A program made the position numbers and the translations under genes. A DNA stretch of 64,000 bases from Apium graveolens (taxonomy: Eukaryota > Streptophyta > Magnoliopsida > Apiales > Apiaceae): NCBI RefSeq assembly GCF_009905375.1, contig NC_133653.1, forward strand, positions 91,623,671 through 91,687,670. Reading direction: 5' to 3'. The notes beneath the pieces are model-generated. The model was given only the letters and a program-made list of their open reading frames with translations. It was not told where the DNA came from and searched no databases. This document shows positions 1 to 8,657 of the stretch, piece by piece. Within the stretch, counting starts at the first letter, position 1; every line of letters begins with the position of its first letter.

Positions 1-13
1 TTATTTTACATAG

Positions 14-20
14 TATAAAT
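14..20 (+). promoter_or_regulatory. TATA box of element A LTR
   Basis: TATAAAT here and in the 3' LTR at 9251-9257. It is the best core promoter in the LTR and lies about 150 nt before a strong 5' splice-site consensus. Transcription would start near 45, giving a leader of about 120 nt before that donor. Families B and D have the same TATA-leader-donor order. Confidence 0.6.
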
Positions 21-167
21 ATCTGATTTTTCAGTAATTATCTATTAATTAATTATAAAAAAAAATCAAAAAATAATTCAGAAAATTCAGAAAGGGGGAT
101 TAGGGTTCTTGAAGTTCCTGGAATTAAAGCTAAGTTTGATAGTGATTCTGGCATCCAAATCAGTCGT

Positions 168-2743
168 GTGAGTACTCGTTTTGAAGCTTATGATCTGTAG
201 TTTCTGATTATGCAAATGTTTTTGTTGCCTGATTTCTTGATTTTTGATTCGTATTTTCGGTTTTAATTCTTGAATTCGGGTTTTGATTTCTAGTTATTGT
301 TTGATGTTATGGTTGTTAGAAACGTTTAGATCGTCATTTTTCCTGTCGATTGGTACCGGGTTTGCTGAGTTTCGTGTTGAGTTCGTGGTCGCCGGAAAAC
401 GCCGTCAACGGCGGCTGTGTTTCGGTTTCTGGGTTGGTGGTCGACGAGGACGAAGGAGAAAGGTGGGGGGACGTCGTCTATGTTGCTGTGCCTCAGAAAC
501 GCAGAAGAATCGAACTGAAATCACTCGATTTGACTGTGTTTTGGTTCGCCGGAGTTTTCGTCGCCGGTGCCGAGTTCAGGCAGCCGGCCGGCGTGTTCAT
601 GTTCAACCCGGCGTCGACCCGGTTTCCAACCCGGTTTCGACCCGGGTTTGATCCTAAAAGTCCAACCCCTGTTCCTGTTTTTGTGTTTCTGATTAAATTA
701 ATAATTTATTTATATTTTAGTAATTAAAAATCAGTTTTAATAATTCTAATAATTAATTAAAAATTAGTTTTAAATTCTGAAAAATAGTATTATTAATTTC
801 TAAGTTATTTTATTAATTTACAAATTCTAATTTAATTATTTAATTATTTAATTATTTATCTAATTATTTATTAGTTATCTAATTAATTAATAATTGGGTA
901 ATTAATTAATAATTAGGTAATTAATTAATAAATAAGAATTAGAAATAATTAAGTGATATGATTAATAATCTAATAATTAGTTAATAATGCGAATAGTAAT
1001 TCGATAATTAGAATTATTATTCGACCGATAATTGTTCGAAGAATATCGTAATAATTATTCGTATCTAATAATTAAATATAGATAATCAAGTGATTAATTA
1101 ATCGTATAGGTATAGTAATAATAGCGATTCGATAGTTATTCGAGAATTGCGAGTAGCTCGTAGTTATACGAATGATTAATCGTTAAATGATTTATAATTC
1201 GAGTAATTTGTAGTTATTCGATAAATAGCGTATCGGTTATTAAGTTGATTGATTATTTGTAAATAATCGATCTAATCGAATAAATATCGATAAGTTATAA
1301 ACATTATAATAAATTGTGATTAATCCTGATAATTAGAGATTTATTATTTTAGATTATTAAATAAGCAATTATTAATTATTTATTAGTTATTTATTTATTC
1401 AATATTTAAAAAGTGATTAATTATTTCGATAATTAATCACATAATTTTCAATAAATCGTAACTTCTTCATTTTAACTCCAAAAATTATAAAAAAATTATT
1501 TTTGACTTTGATTTTTCTTAAATAATTATGTAAAAATTATTTTAGGATTTAAAAGGTTGTAATAATTATTTATATTGAATAATAAATTAAATCATCCGTA
1601 TTTACTTCATAACAATTCAACCGTTAGTCCAATTTGAGTGAAACGAAGACCTCTAGACTCAGAAAAATGAGACGAATCCAATAAAAATGGTTGTAAGTTA
1701 TAATTTCTTCTGAAAAAGAGTGGTTTGGTGATAATTGATAGTTCGTAGGTCCTAGTAGGGAGATAATTGAGCCGAATAAATCCCGAAAAATTATAATAAA
1801 ATCATATACGACTAGTAATGCAGGTATAAGACCAGAATTGATTCTAAAAATAATTATAAATTTAGAAATTAATTATGTGCTTTACGTGCTACGTGCTTTA
1901 TGTGATTATGTGAATAGATGTGCTGTATAAATGTATGTATATATATATATATATGCGAGTCAGATAGAAACGCATGGGTAGACTGATAAGGTTGCGTGAT
2001 ATCAATTCAAGATACACGTATGTAGTAAATTATCTAAACACCTATCTTTCCATGATTTGTTCAGTGTTAGCAAGGCAGAGCAAGCTAGGGTCAGAAGGCA
2101 GTGAGTTAAACCAGGTTAAGTACGCGCAAGGCAAGTTTTTCCCCTATTCTAAATTCAGAATAGTGATTTATATTTCTTTTCTATCATATCAATTCTCTTT
2201 GATAATCATTGTTCATATACACTGTTATCCATTTATTATTACTTGTTCCAGTTTCATTTCAATTCTTGATTTACCCAATTTATTGAATTCCCTGTTCATA
2301 TTTCAATTCTTTTACCCTACATATATTCTGGTATATCCTGGTGTTGGGATATATCAATAGCATACCGATTGTTCCGGATGCTCAGCCTTGGACTGGATGG
2401 TTACTATAAAGGCTGGGTTTTTCCCAGACCATTAATTAATAGGCCATAGTTGCCTGAGTACTCCTTATGTTAGTTGGGTCTATGCAGCTGGGTATAGATC
2501 CGCACTATATTCTGACTGATCAGCAGATTATAGTGCATATGTTGGTTCTTGTTTCCAGTCTTGTTCATTTGGCACTCGCCATCATTGGCAAATTATTATC
2601 ATATACAGATACAGATGGTTGTTCAAACCAGCAGCTTATTGGTTCATTTATTTCTCTCTCTTTATAATATATATATATATTGTTGCAGGCTTGTTGAGCA
2701 ATTTTGGCTCATTTCTTTTATTGTCACTCCTATTGTTTTACAG
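168..2743 (+). other. Candidate LTR-internal leader intron, element A
   Basis: The donor CGT|GTGAGTAC is at 168. The acceptor follows a long pyrimidine run (CTATTGTTTTACAG) and ends at 2743, giving 2576 nt. Families B and D have candidate introns of 2689 and 2612 nt in the same place, with acceptors in the same CAG|TTAAG context. The interval is AT-rich and contains the CpG-rich island and the TGATCA hairpin. Inferred from consensus and conserved position; no transcript evidence. Confidence 0.5.
2502..2536 (+). other. Hairpin with palindromic TGATCA loop (element A)
   Basis: GCACTATA (2502-2509) pairs with TATAGTGC (2529-2536). After one mismatch, TCTG pairs with CAGA, leaving the 9-nt loop ACTGATCAG. 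A self-complementary six-base loop on a stem is how retroviral RNA dimer-initiation hairpins are built. Comparable hairpins lie at 29290-29312 (B) and 37989-38009 (D). Confidence 0.55.
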
Positions 2744-2755
2744 TTAAGGTAGAGA

Positions 2756-2872
2756 ATGAAACCCATCAGGACCCGCATAGTCAAGAAGCGAGTCAAGCAG
2801 CGGGACCCTCTTATACCAAAAGTGTTCCTTCCTATTCTCGAAGAGAGTTTTGAATTGCCAGATCAGGTGTAG
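2756..2872 (+). CDS. LTR-encoded basic micro-ORF / candidate exon, element A
   Basis: This is a 38-codon frame starting 12 nt after the CAG|TTAAG acceptor. The N-terminal half is rich in Lys and Arg (MKPIRTRIVKKRVKQRDP) and the end reads SFELPDQ before V-stop. The last sense codon before the overrun is CAG at 2864-2866, directly followed by GTGTAG, a plausible 5' splice site. The coding part up to that CAG is 111 nt (37 codons), identical in length to family B. The 3' LTR copy is at 11992-12108. The inferred use is as first coding exon of the accessory ORF at 3354. Translated alone it would be only a very short peptide. Confidence 0.55.
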   Translation: MKPIRTRIVKKRVKQRDPLIPKVFLPILEESFELPDQV

Positions 2873-2897
2873 CAGGATAAGTAGTAATGTTGGGTTG

Positions 2898-3014
2898 AAT
2901 AAAAGTCTTGTGTAGTTTGAATAAAAGATTGCGTAGTGAAACTGTAGATAGAATAAAGTTTTGTAATAAAGAAAGTTCTTGAGACAGGTTTTATTTAGTT
3001 GGGTTTGTAATAAA
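2898..3014 (+). terminator. Cluster of AATAAA poly(A) signals in LTR
   Basis: AATAAA occurs at 2898, 2920, 2952, 2965 and 3009, all downstream of the micro-exon donor. In the 3' LTR the equivalent cluster would end transcripts. The R region would then run from about LTR position 620 to beyond 3450. Family B has similar AATAAA copies after its micro-exon. Confidence 0.5.
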
Positions 3015-3177
3015 GTGTAGTGCATGATTCTTGTTTCCAAACTCAAACCTTAAAAGATCCTGAGTAGTGATAGTTCGGGGTAATTATTATATTTATATTC
3101 CGCTTGTGCAGGTATAGTTGGTAATTGTTGTTAATAATGCCCCAAATCTATACCCCGAATTTGGAGGGTGTTATAGT

Positions 3178-3189
3178 TGGTATCAGAGC
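3178..3189 (+). other. Primer-binding site, element A
   Basis: TGGTATCAGAGC, the usual plant initiator-tRNA-Met complement, lies 2 nt after the LTR end. This fixes both the LTR boundary and the element's orientation. Confidence 0.9.
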
Positions 3190-3353
3190 TTAGGTTTGAC
3201 CTTTGAAAACAAGAACGTTAGGGCTAAGATAAGATAGGAAAATGAGATAGGATGAGATTAAGAGTGTTAGGATTGTTTGTCTATGTGATTAGAAGTTATG
3301 AGTTTAGGATTGTGATTTGATTGTTTTTGTGTTATTATTTTTATATATATTAG

Positions 3354-4145
3354 ATGGCTTCTTTATCATCATCTACGGAGAGGACCGAGACAGATCCAGT
3401 GGATGCACAGGTAGTAGCCCCAGTGTCAGAGCAGATCTTACCTCCATTGCCACCTGAGCCAGCACCAGAGATACCACTTCCCCCAGAGGTACCAGGTTTT
3501 GCAGATTATTTTCCATATTTTGAGCCAGAGATACCAGATTTTCCACCATTAGAGTTCCCGAGGTTCGATATTCCTGATATGGTTGATCTTCCGCAGTGGG
3601 AGGATTTAGAGCCTCAGATTCCTATGCCACCAGTCGAGATTCCAGAGATGCCACCGATGGAGCCAGAGGCAGAGCCGCCCGTGTATGCGCCTATGGAGCA
3701 GCCTGTCTTATTTCCTGCCCCATTAGCCATTTATGCACCTGTTCCAGGAGTTTATCAGTTTCCTCAGCCGGAGTTTATAGATGAGATCGTGGTAGATGGA
3801 CCATTACCTTCTCGAGGTTCCAGCACTGATCTTCATGAGCATCATACCGTGACTTACCAGCGCTTTCAGGCAGAGAGGGAGGAGAGGATTAGATGGCAGA
3901 ACCAGTGTAGGGAGATCCTTGGGTTGTATGAGACACAGACGGATGGTCCTGTCAGAGCATTACGATCGGATTATATACTGAGAGAGAGACTACATCATAT
4001 TCACCGGGTTAGTTCGCAGCAGCTTACTGATTTGAGACAGCAGGATCTTAGTGCAGAGACAGCATATCGCAGAGCATTGGGACTTACCGAGGCAGTGCTA
4101 GAGGCAGTGCAGGAGGAGTTGAGCCATGTACCACCAGGATTTTGA
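3354..4145 (+). CDS. Accessory ORF upstream of gag, element A
   Basis: An intact 263-codon frame between PBS and gag. The first ~150 residues are rich in Pro and Glu, with repeated P-E-I-P/P-P-E-P-style segments and almost no Lys. The last ~110 residues are charged and probably helical, and contain RWQNQCREILGLYE. Family B has the matching YWRAQCREILHLFD, followed in both by a G-P-[VL]-x-A-L-R-x-D-Y segment. No known domain is recognised; there is no signal peptide or membrane segment, and it is not Gag, which follows at 4585. The ATG is directly preceded by an AG acceptor, so it may be the 3' exon of a spliced message starting in the LTR micro-exon (about 300 residues in all). Function unknown. 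Confidence 0.7.
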   Translation: MASLSSSTERTETDPVDAQVVAPVSEQILPPLPPEPAPEIPLPPEVPGFADYFPYFEPEIPDFPPLEFPRFDIPDMVDLPQWEDLEPQIPMPPVEIPEMPPMEPEAEPPVYAPMEQPVLFPAPLAIYAPVPGVYQFPQPEFIDEIVVDGPLPSRGSSTDLHEHHTVTYQRFQAEREERIRWQNQCREILGLYETQTDGPVRALRSDYILRERLHHIHRVSSQQLTDLRQQDLSAETAYRRALGLTEAVLEAVQEELSHVPPGF

Positions 4146-4584
4146 GATTAGCAGATCGATGAGTGCTGTATTATGTATATTTTGTAGATAGAGGCAGTAT
4201 AGTATTGTATGAGTGTAGCTACTGACTCTGACTGATAGTAGTAGCAGTACGACTGTTATATCATAGGGTTTTGTATCAAGCATTGACACCTGTAGCTGGT
4301 GTTCTACCTATATATATATATATATGAGATAATCTTTTGCACGTTTTCTTTATTTTATTCCCAATCATTTAAGTATTTACATTTATTTCAGTACCATTGC
4401 ATATTTACAAATGTAGTTTTATTCACGATCATGTTGAAAAAAAAAATTTATTAAATTTAAAACATATCATACTATTTTATCTATTCAGTTATTTAATAAG
4501 TTATTTTATTTCTCGAATCGACTGTTTTAATATATGTTTAATCTACTGTTATTAAATAAGATCCATTATTTATTTACCAGAAAA
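4146..4584 (+). other. Noncoding spacer between accessory ORF and gag, element A
   Basis: No reading frame seen. It holds a small hairpin, ACACC (4286-4290) with GGTGT (4298-4302), in the context TATCAAGCATT, which is conserved in family B at 31031-31047. It also has a (TA)n tract near 4310-4325 and ends in TATTTACCAG (4571-4580), an acceptor-like site 4 nt before the gag ATG. Families B and D also have an AG acceptor just before gag. Confidence 0.6.
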
Positions 4585-5219
4585 ATGGCACCTAAGAGAA
4601 AAGTGCAGCCCGACTCATCGAATGGAAACACCGATGGCCAAAACAATAATAAACAGATGGATCAGATGTTTAATCTCATGTAACAGCAGATGTTGATGAT
4701 GCAACAACAAATGCAGCAGCAGCAACAGCAGTTCCAGCAACAGATGTTACAGCAAGCCGCTCATCCAGGACATCAAATACCACCAGTAGCACCTACGACT
4801 ACTTTCAAGCAATTTCAGTCGGTGAAGCCACCGGAATTTATGGGTTCCACAGATCCCACAAAAGCGAGAGCTTGGCTGAAAGAGATGGAAAAGGCTTTTT
4901 CATTGGTAAAGGTTGAGGAAGAGCAGAAGACAGATTTCACTAGCTATTTTCTAAAAGGCGAAGCTAATTACTGGTGGGAATCAAAGAAAGCTTTGGAAGA
5001 AGGTGTGGTGACCTGGAACAGATTCACTGATCTTTTCTTGGAGAAATATTTTCCTCGTTTTATGAAGAACCAGATGGAGATCAAGTTCCTGGAGCTGAAA
5101 CAAGACAACTTATCGGTTGCGGATTATGAAACCAAGTTTACTGAATTGGCAAGGTTTGTTCCAGAGCAGGTGGATACGGACGAGAAGCGGGCCAAGAGAT
5201 TTTAGCAAGGACTTTCAAC
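4585..5219 (+). pseudogene. gag: gag of element A, nonsense-mutated and 3'-deleted
   Basis: Gag starts at ATG 4585. A CAA-to-TAA stop interrupts it at 4681-4683; reading resumes at 4690 with a Gln-rich stretch and then the retrotransposon gag core (KPPEF, WLKEMEKAF, NYWWES, FLEKYFP, VADYETKF). A second stop lies at 5203-5205, where families B and D continue into RF(Q)xGL. Immediately after this the sequence jumps to the NMSMKEAV segment next to protease. About 0.5 kb is missing, including the Gag C terminus and CCHC zinc knuckles. The pol frame differs from the gag frame across the junction. Capsid assembly and RNA packaging from this copy should be lost. Confidence 0.9.
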
Positions 5220-8200
5220 ATGTCAATGAAGGAAGCGGTACAGAGTCCGAATGTGGTTGCAGGTACACTCCCTGTAAATTCCGTAAATGCTTTGGTATTG
5301 ATTGATTCAGGAGCTACTAGATCTTTTATTTCTGAAGCTTTTATCTCTAAGATAGATTGTGAGATTCAATGGTTGGATGAAGTGTTAGTCATAAAATTAG
5401 CGAATAATGATCAGGTTGCAGTAGATCGAGTATTTCCGAGCTGTGATATTGAGATAGGGAGATGTCATTTTTCAGTTGATTTGATACCTTTTAGGTTAGG
5501 GGAGTTTGATATTATTTTAGGAATGGATTGGCTGTCTAGTAATAATGCTCAAATTGACTGTGCGAATAAGAGAGTGAAATTGCAAACTGAAGAAAATGAA
5601 ATGGTAATATTTAAAGGTGAGAAACAAAAGCAGAAATTCCTATCAATAATGCAGACGAGAAGATTGCTACGTCAAGAATGTCAAGCTTATTTAGCCTATG
5701 TACGGGATGTTGATAAGGGAGATTTGAAGATTGAAGATATTCCTGTAGTTTGTGAATTTCTTGATGTTTTTCCGAACGAATTACCAGGACTTCCACCAGA
5801 TCGAGAAATCGAGTTCACTATTGACTTGACGCCAGGGACTGAACCAATTTCGAAAATTCCATATCGAATGGCACCTGTTGAAATGAGGGAATTAGCAAAG
5901 CAGTTGCAAGAACTTCTTGACAAAGGAATTATAAGGCCAAGTGTATCCCCATGGGGTGCGCCAGTATTGTTCGTGAAAAAGAAGGATGGTAGTATGCGAC
6001 TGTGTATTGATTATCGTGAGCTGAACAAGTTAACTATCAAGAATAAATATCCTTTACCTCGCATTGATGATTTATTTGATCAACTAAAAGGAGCAGCATG
6101 GTTTTCAAAAATCGACTTACGATCAGGCTATCATCAGTTAAAGATCAAGGCCGAAGATATTCCAAAGACAGCGTTTAGAACAAGGTACGGACACTATGAA
6201 TTTCTTGTAATGGCTTTTGGATTGACGAATGCACCTGCAGCATTTATGGATTTGATGAATCGAATATTCAAGAAGTATTTGGATAAGTTTATCATTATAT
6301 TTATTGATGACATCTTGATCTATTCAAAGACGGAAGAAGAGCATGCAGCGCATTTAAGAACGACATTGGAGATATTACGGAAGGAGCAGCTTTATGCAAA
6401 ATTTTCCAAATGCGAATTTTGGTTGAAAGAAGTGCAGTTTCTAGGGCACATCATCAGCAGAGAAGGCATTCAAGTGGATCCAACAAAGATTGAAGCTGTG
6501 TTGAATTGGGAAAGACCAAAGACGCCGATAGAGGTTCGAAGTTTCTTAGGTTTGGCAGGATATTATCGAAGATTTGTTAAAGATTTTGCGAAAATAGCAA
6601 CACCGCTGACCAAGTTAACTCGACAAAGTGAAAAGTTCGAATGGAATAGTAAGTGTGAAGAAAGTTTTCAAGAATTGAAGAATCGGTTGGTGACGGCACC
6701 AGTATTAGTACTGCCAGACGAGCAAGGAAATTTTGTTATTTACAGTGACGCTTCATATCGTGGTTTAGGATGTGTGTTGATGCAACATGGTAACGTCATT
6801 GCATATGCGTCGAGACAACTTAAACCTCATGAGCAGAAATATCCTACGCATGATCTGGAATTGGCCGCAATTGTATTTGCATTGAAGCTTTGGAGACATT
6901 ATCTGTACGGTGAAAAATGTGAAATCTTCACGGATCATAAAAGTCTGAAGTATATCTTCACGCAAAAGGAACTAAACATGCGACAACGTCGATGGCTGGA
7001 ATTGATTAAAGATAACGATGTTACAATCAGTTATCATCCAGGAAAAGCAAATGTTGTAGCAGATGCGCTAAGCAGAAAAGAAAGATTGAATCGGTTAACT
7101 TCATGCGAAGAATTGGCCAGGGAATTCGACAAATTGGAAATCGAAATTCGTATTCCCAATGAATCTGCAGAAACTATCTACGCTATGACTTTCCAACCAG
7201 AATTGCTGGAAAAGATTCGCCGTTGTCAAGAAGAAGTGATGAGTCAAGACGACAACTTAATAGGAGAAGAGATTACAACTCAGAAAGATAATGAAGGATT
7301 TTTACGTTTTGCGTCAAGAATCTGGATCCCTAACGTGGCAGAATTAAAAGAAGAAATTATGCGAGATGCGCACAATTCGAAGTATTCCATTCATCCAGGA
7401 AGCACGAAAATGTATCGCGATTTGAAGGAAAACTTTTGGTGGCCGAATATGAAGAAGGAGATAGCAGAATGGGTGAGTAAATGCTACACATGCCAGCGAG
7501 TTAAAGCAGAACACCAACGTCCGAGTGGGTTATTGCAACCATTAGACATTCCAGAATGGAAATGGGAACATCTAGCGATGGATTTTGTGGTAGGACTACC
7601 GAGGACTAGGGCAAATCATGATGCGATATGGGTAATCATTGACAGACTTACGAAGTCGGCACATTTTCTACCAATTAATGAAAGATTTTCGCTCGACAAA
7701 TTAGTGCACATGTATCTCAAAGAAATTGTGATGCGTCATGGAGTACCAGTATCAATTGTATCGGATCGAGATCCTCGTTTCAATTCAAGATTTTGGAGAC
7801 AATTCCAAGAATGTCTAGGAACGAAGTTGAATATGAGTACAGCTTATCATCCGCAAACTGACGGCCAAAGTGAAAGGACAATTCAAACGATTGAAGACAT
7901 GCTACGAGTTTGTGCGATCGATTTTGAAGGCAGTTGGGATGAACATTTACCCCTAGTGGAATTTTCTTATAATAATAGCTATCACGCCAGTATTGGAATG
8001 CCACCGTATGAAGCATTATATGGGAGGAAATGCAGATCACCCGTGCATTGGGATGAAGTTGGAGAACGCAAGATTTTGGGTCCAGAATTAATTCAGCAGA
8101 CAAAAGAAAAGATTAATCTTATTCGAAAACGAATCGAGGCAGCACAAAACAGACAAAGCAGATATGCAAACCAAGCCAGGAAGGATATGGACTATCAGGA

Positions 8201-8618
8201 AGGAGAACACGTATTGCTCAAAATATCGCCATGGAAAGGATTGACCAGATTTGGCAATAAAGGGAAATTGAAGCCACGATATGTTGGACCATATGAGATT
8301 TTGAAGAAAATTGGGAAGGTTGCGTACGAGTTAGCTCTACCACCCCATATGCAGCACATTCACAACGTATTTCATGTATCTATGCTTAAGAGGTATAATC
8401 CTGATACAAGGCATGTAATAGAGTATGGACCAGTAGAACTTCATGCAGATTTGTCATATGTAGAACAGCCAATAAGAATTCTAGATAGGCAAGAGAGGGT
8501 ATTAAGAAATAAGTCTGTGTCATTAGTGAGAGTTTTATGGAGAAATCCAGTGGTTGAAGAATCAACCTGGGAGCTTGAAAGTGAAATGCTAGAAAAGTAT
8601 CCTCAGTTATTTGCATAA
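5220..8618 (+). CDS. pol: Pol polyprotein, element A (PR-RT-RH-INT-chromodomain), intact
   Basis: An open 1132-codon frame. Protease active site DSGATRSF is near residue 29. Reverse transcriptase runs from about 200 to 440, with [10 protein letters not shown], the FGLTNAP segment and the catalytic FIDDILIYS near 360. RNase H has [11 protein letters not shown] near 508 and ADALSRK. Integrase has an HHCC finger (H near 723, CYTCQ near 757) and the DDE residues in MDFVVGLP (~787), SDRDPRF (~849) and [11 protein letters not shown] (~885). The chromodomain-like end is [14 protein letters not shown]. All catalytic motifs are present. In relatives gag and pol are one frame, so this ORF has lost its normal N-terminal gag fusion; ATG 5220 is only the first Met after the deletion. 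The enzymes could act in trans if translated. Confidence 0.93.
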   Translation: MSMKEAVQSPNVVAGTLPVNSVNALVLIDSGATRSFISEAFISKIDCEIQWLDEVLVIKLANNDQVAVDRVFPSCDIEIGRCHFSVDLIPFRLGEFDIILGMDWLSSNNAQIDCANKRVKLQTEENEMVIFKGEKQKQKFLSIMQTRRLLRQECQAYLAYVRDVDKGDLKIEDIPVVCEFLDVFPNELPGLPPDREIEFTIDLTPGTEPISKIPYRMAPVEMRELAKQLQELLDKGIIRPSVSPWGAPVLFVKKKDGSMRLCIDYRELNKLTIKNKYPLPRIDDLFDQLKGAAWFSKIDLRSGYHQLKIKAEDIPKTAFRTRYGHYEFLVMAFGLTNAPAAFMDLMNRIFKKYLDKFIIIFIDDILIYSKTEEEHAAHLRTTLEILRKEQLYAKFSKCEFWLKEVQFLGHIISREGIQVDPTKIEAVLNWERPKTPIEVRSFLGLAGYYRRFVKDFAKIATPLTKLTRQSEKFEWNSKCEESFQELKNRLVTAPVLVLPDEQGNFVIYSDASYRGLGCVLMQHGNVIAYASRQLKPHEQKYPTHDLELAAIVFALKLWRHYLYGEKCEIFTDHKSLKYIFTQKELNMRQRRWLELIKDNDVTISYHPGKANVVADALSRKERLNRLTSCEELAREFDKLEIEIRIPNESAETIYAMTFQPELLEKIRRCQEEVMSQDDNLIGEEITTQKDNEGFLRFASRIWIPNVAELKEEIMRDAHNSKYSIHPGSTKMYRDLKENFWWPNMKKEIAEWVSKCYTCQRVKAEHQRPSGLLQPLDIPEWKWEHLAMDFVVGLPRTRANHDAIWVIIDRLTKSAHFLPINERFSLDKLVHMYLKEIVMRHGVPVSIVSDRDPRFNSRFWRQFQECLGTKLNMSTAYHPQTDGQSERTIQTIEDMLRVCAIDFEGSWDEHLPLVEFSYNNSYHASIGMPPYEALYGRKCRSPVHWDEVGERKILGPELIQQTKEKINLIRKRIEAAQNRQSRYANQARKDMDYQEGEHVLLKISPWKGLTRFGNKGKLKPRYVGPYEILKKIGKVAYELALPPHMQHIHNVFHVSMLKRYNPDTRHVIEYGPVELHADLSYVEQPIRILDRQERVLRNKSVSLVRVLWRNPVVEESTWELESEMLEKYPQLFA

Positions 8619-8621
8619 TTA

Positions 8622-8639
8622 GATTCTGAGGACAGAATC
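8622..8639 (+). other. Conserved hairpin before PPT, element A
   Basis: GATTCTG (8622-8628), loop AGGA, CAGAATC (8633-8639), a few nt after the pol stop. The same 7-bp stem is at the same place in D (44665-44682) and in both B internal regions (49641-49658, 59489-59506). Confidence 0.7.
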
Positions 8640-8644
8640 TTGTT

Positions 8645-8657
8645 AAGGGGAGGAGAA
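8645..8657 (+). other. Polypurine tract, element A
   Basis: AAGGGGAGGAGAA abuts the LTR start TGTAACGACC at 8658. It would prime plus-strand DNA synthesis. Confidence 0.88.

Larger units (their letters stand above)
1..3175 (+). repeat. Element A 5' LTR (left-truncated)
   Basis: It matches 9238-12411 almost base for base; about 580 nt of U3 are outside the window. It ends GTTATA, against GTTACA in family B, giving the inverted terminus TGTAAC...GTTA(C/T)A. Contents: TATA box at 14-20; donor-like CGT|GTGAGTAC at 168; a CpG-rich island at about 380-650; a very AT-rich stretch at about 680-1620; (TA)n at about 1938-1955; a TGATCA-loop hairpin at 2502-2536; an acceptor at 2742-2743; a basic micro-ORF at 2756-2872; five AATAAA signals at 2898-3014. 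Confidence 0.95.
2867..3353 (+). other. Candidate PBS-spanning intron, element A
   Basis: CAG|GTGTAG at 2867 pairs with an acceptor ending TATATATTAG at 3353, after a T-rich tract; length 487 nt. It would remove the poly(A) signals, the LTR end and the PBS, joining the LTR micro-exon to the accessory ORF in phase 0. Equivalent intervals are 472 nt (B), 471 nt (second B copy) and 509 nt (D). Confidence 0.5.

Noticed and set aside
283..727. Two overlapping frames of ~120 codons in the CpG-rich part of the A LTR, repeated at 9520-9964
   Set aside because: They overlap in different frames, look like no known protein, and the equivalent part of the B LTR has no matching frame. They persist because the LTRs are nearly identical. 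CpG-rich base composition explains the open frames.
1974..2360. 128-codon frame in the A LTR (copy at 11210-11596)
   Set aside because: AT-rich, low-complexity hydrophobic translation within the LTR; no counterpart in B or D, and inside the proposed intron.
3354..4145. Assigning the pre-gag ORF to Ogre/TatV ORF1
   Set aside because: Pol here ends in a chromodomain-like tail and the element fits Tekay/Del; no sequence resemblance to Ogre ORF1 can be shown without a search.
5611..8616. Minus-strand frames opposite the A pol gene
   Set aside because: Shadows of the intact plus-strand pol; similar shadows occur opposite D and B pol.
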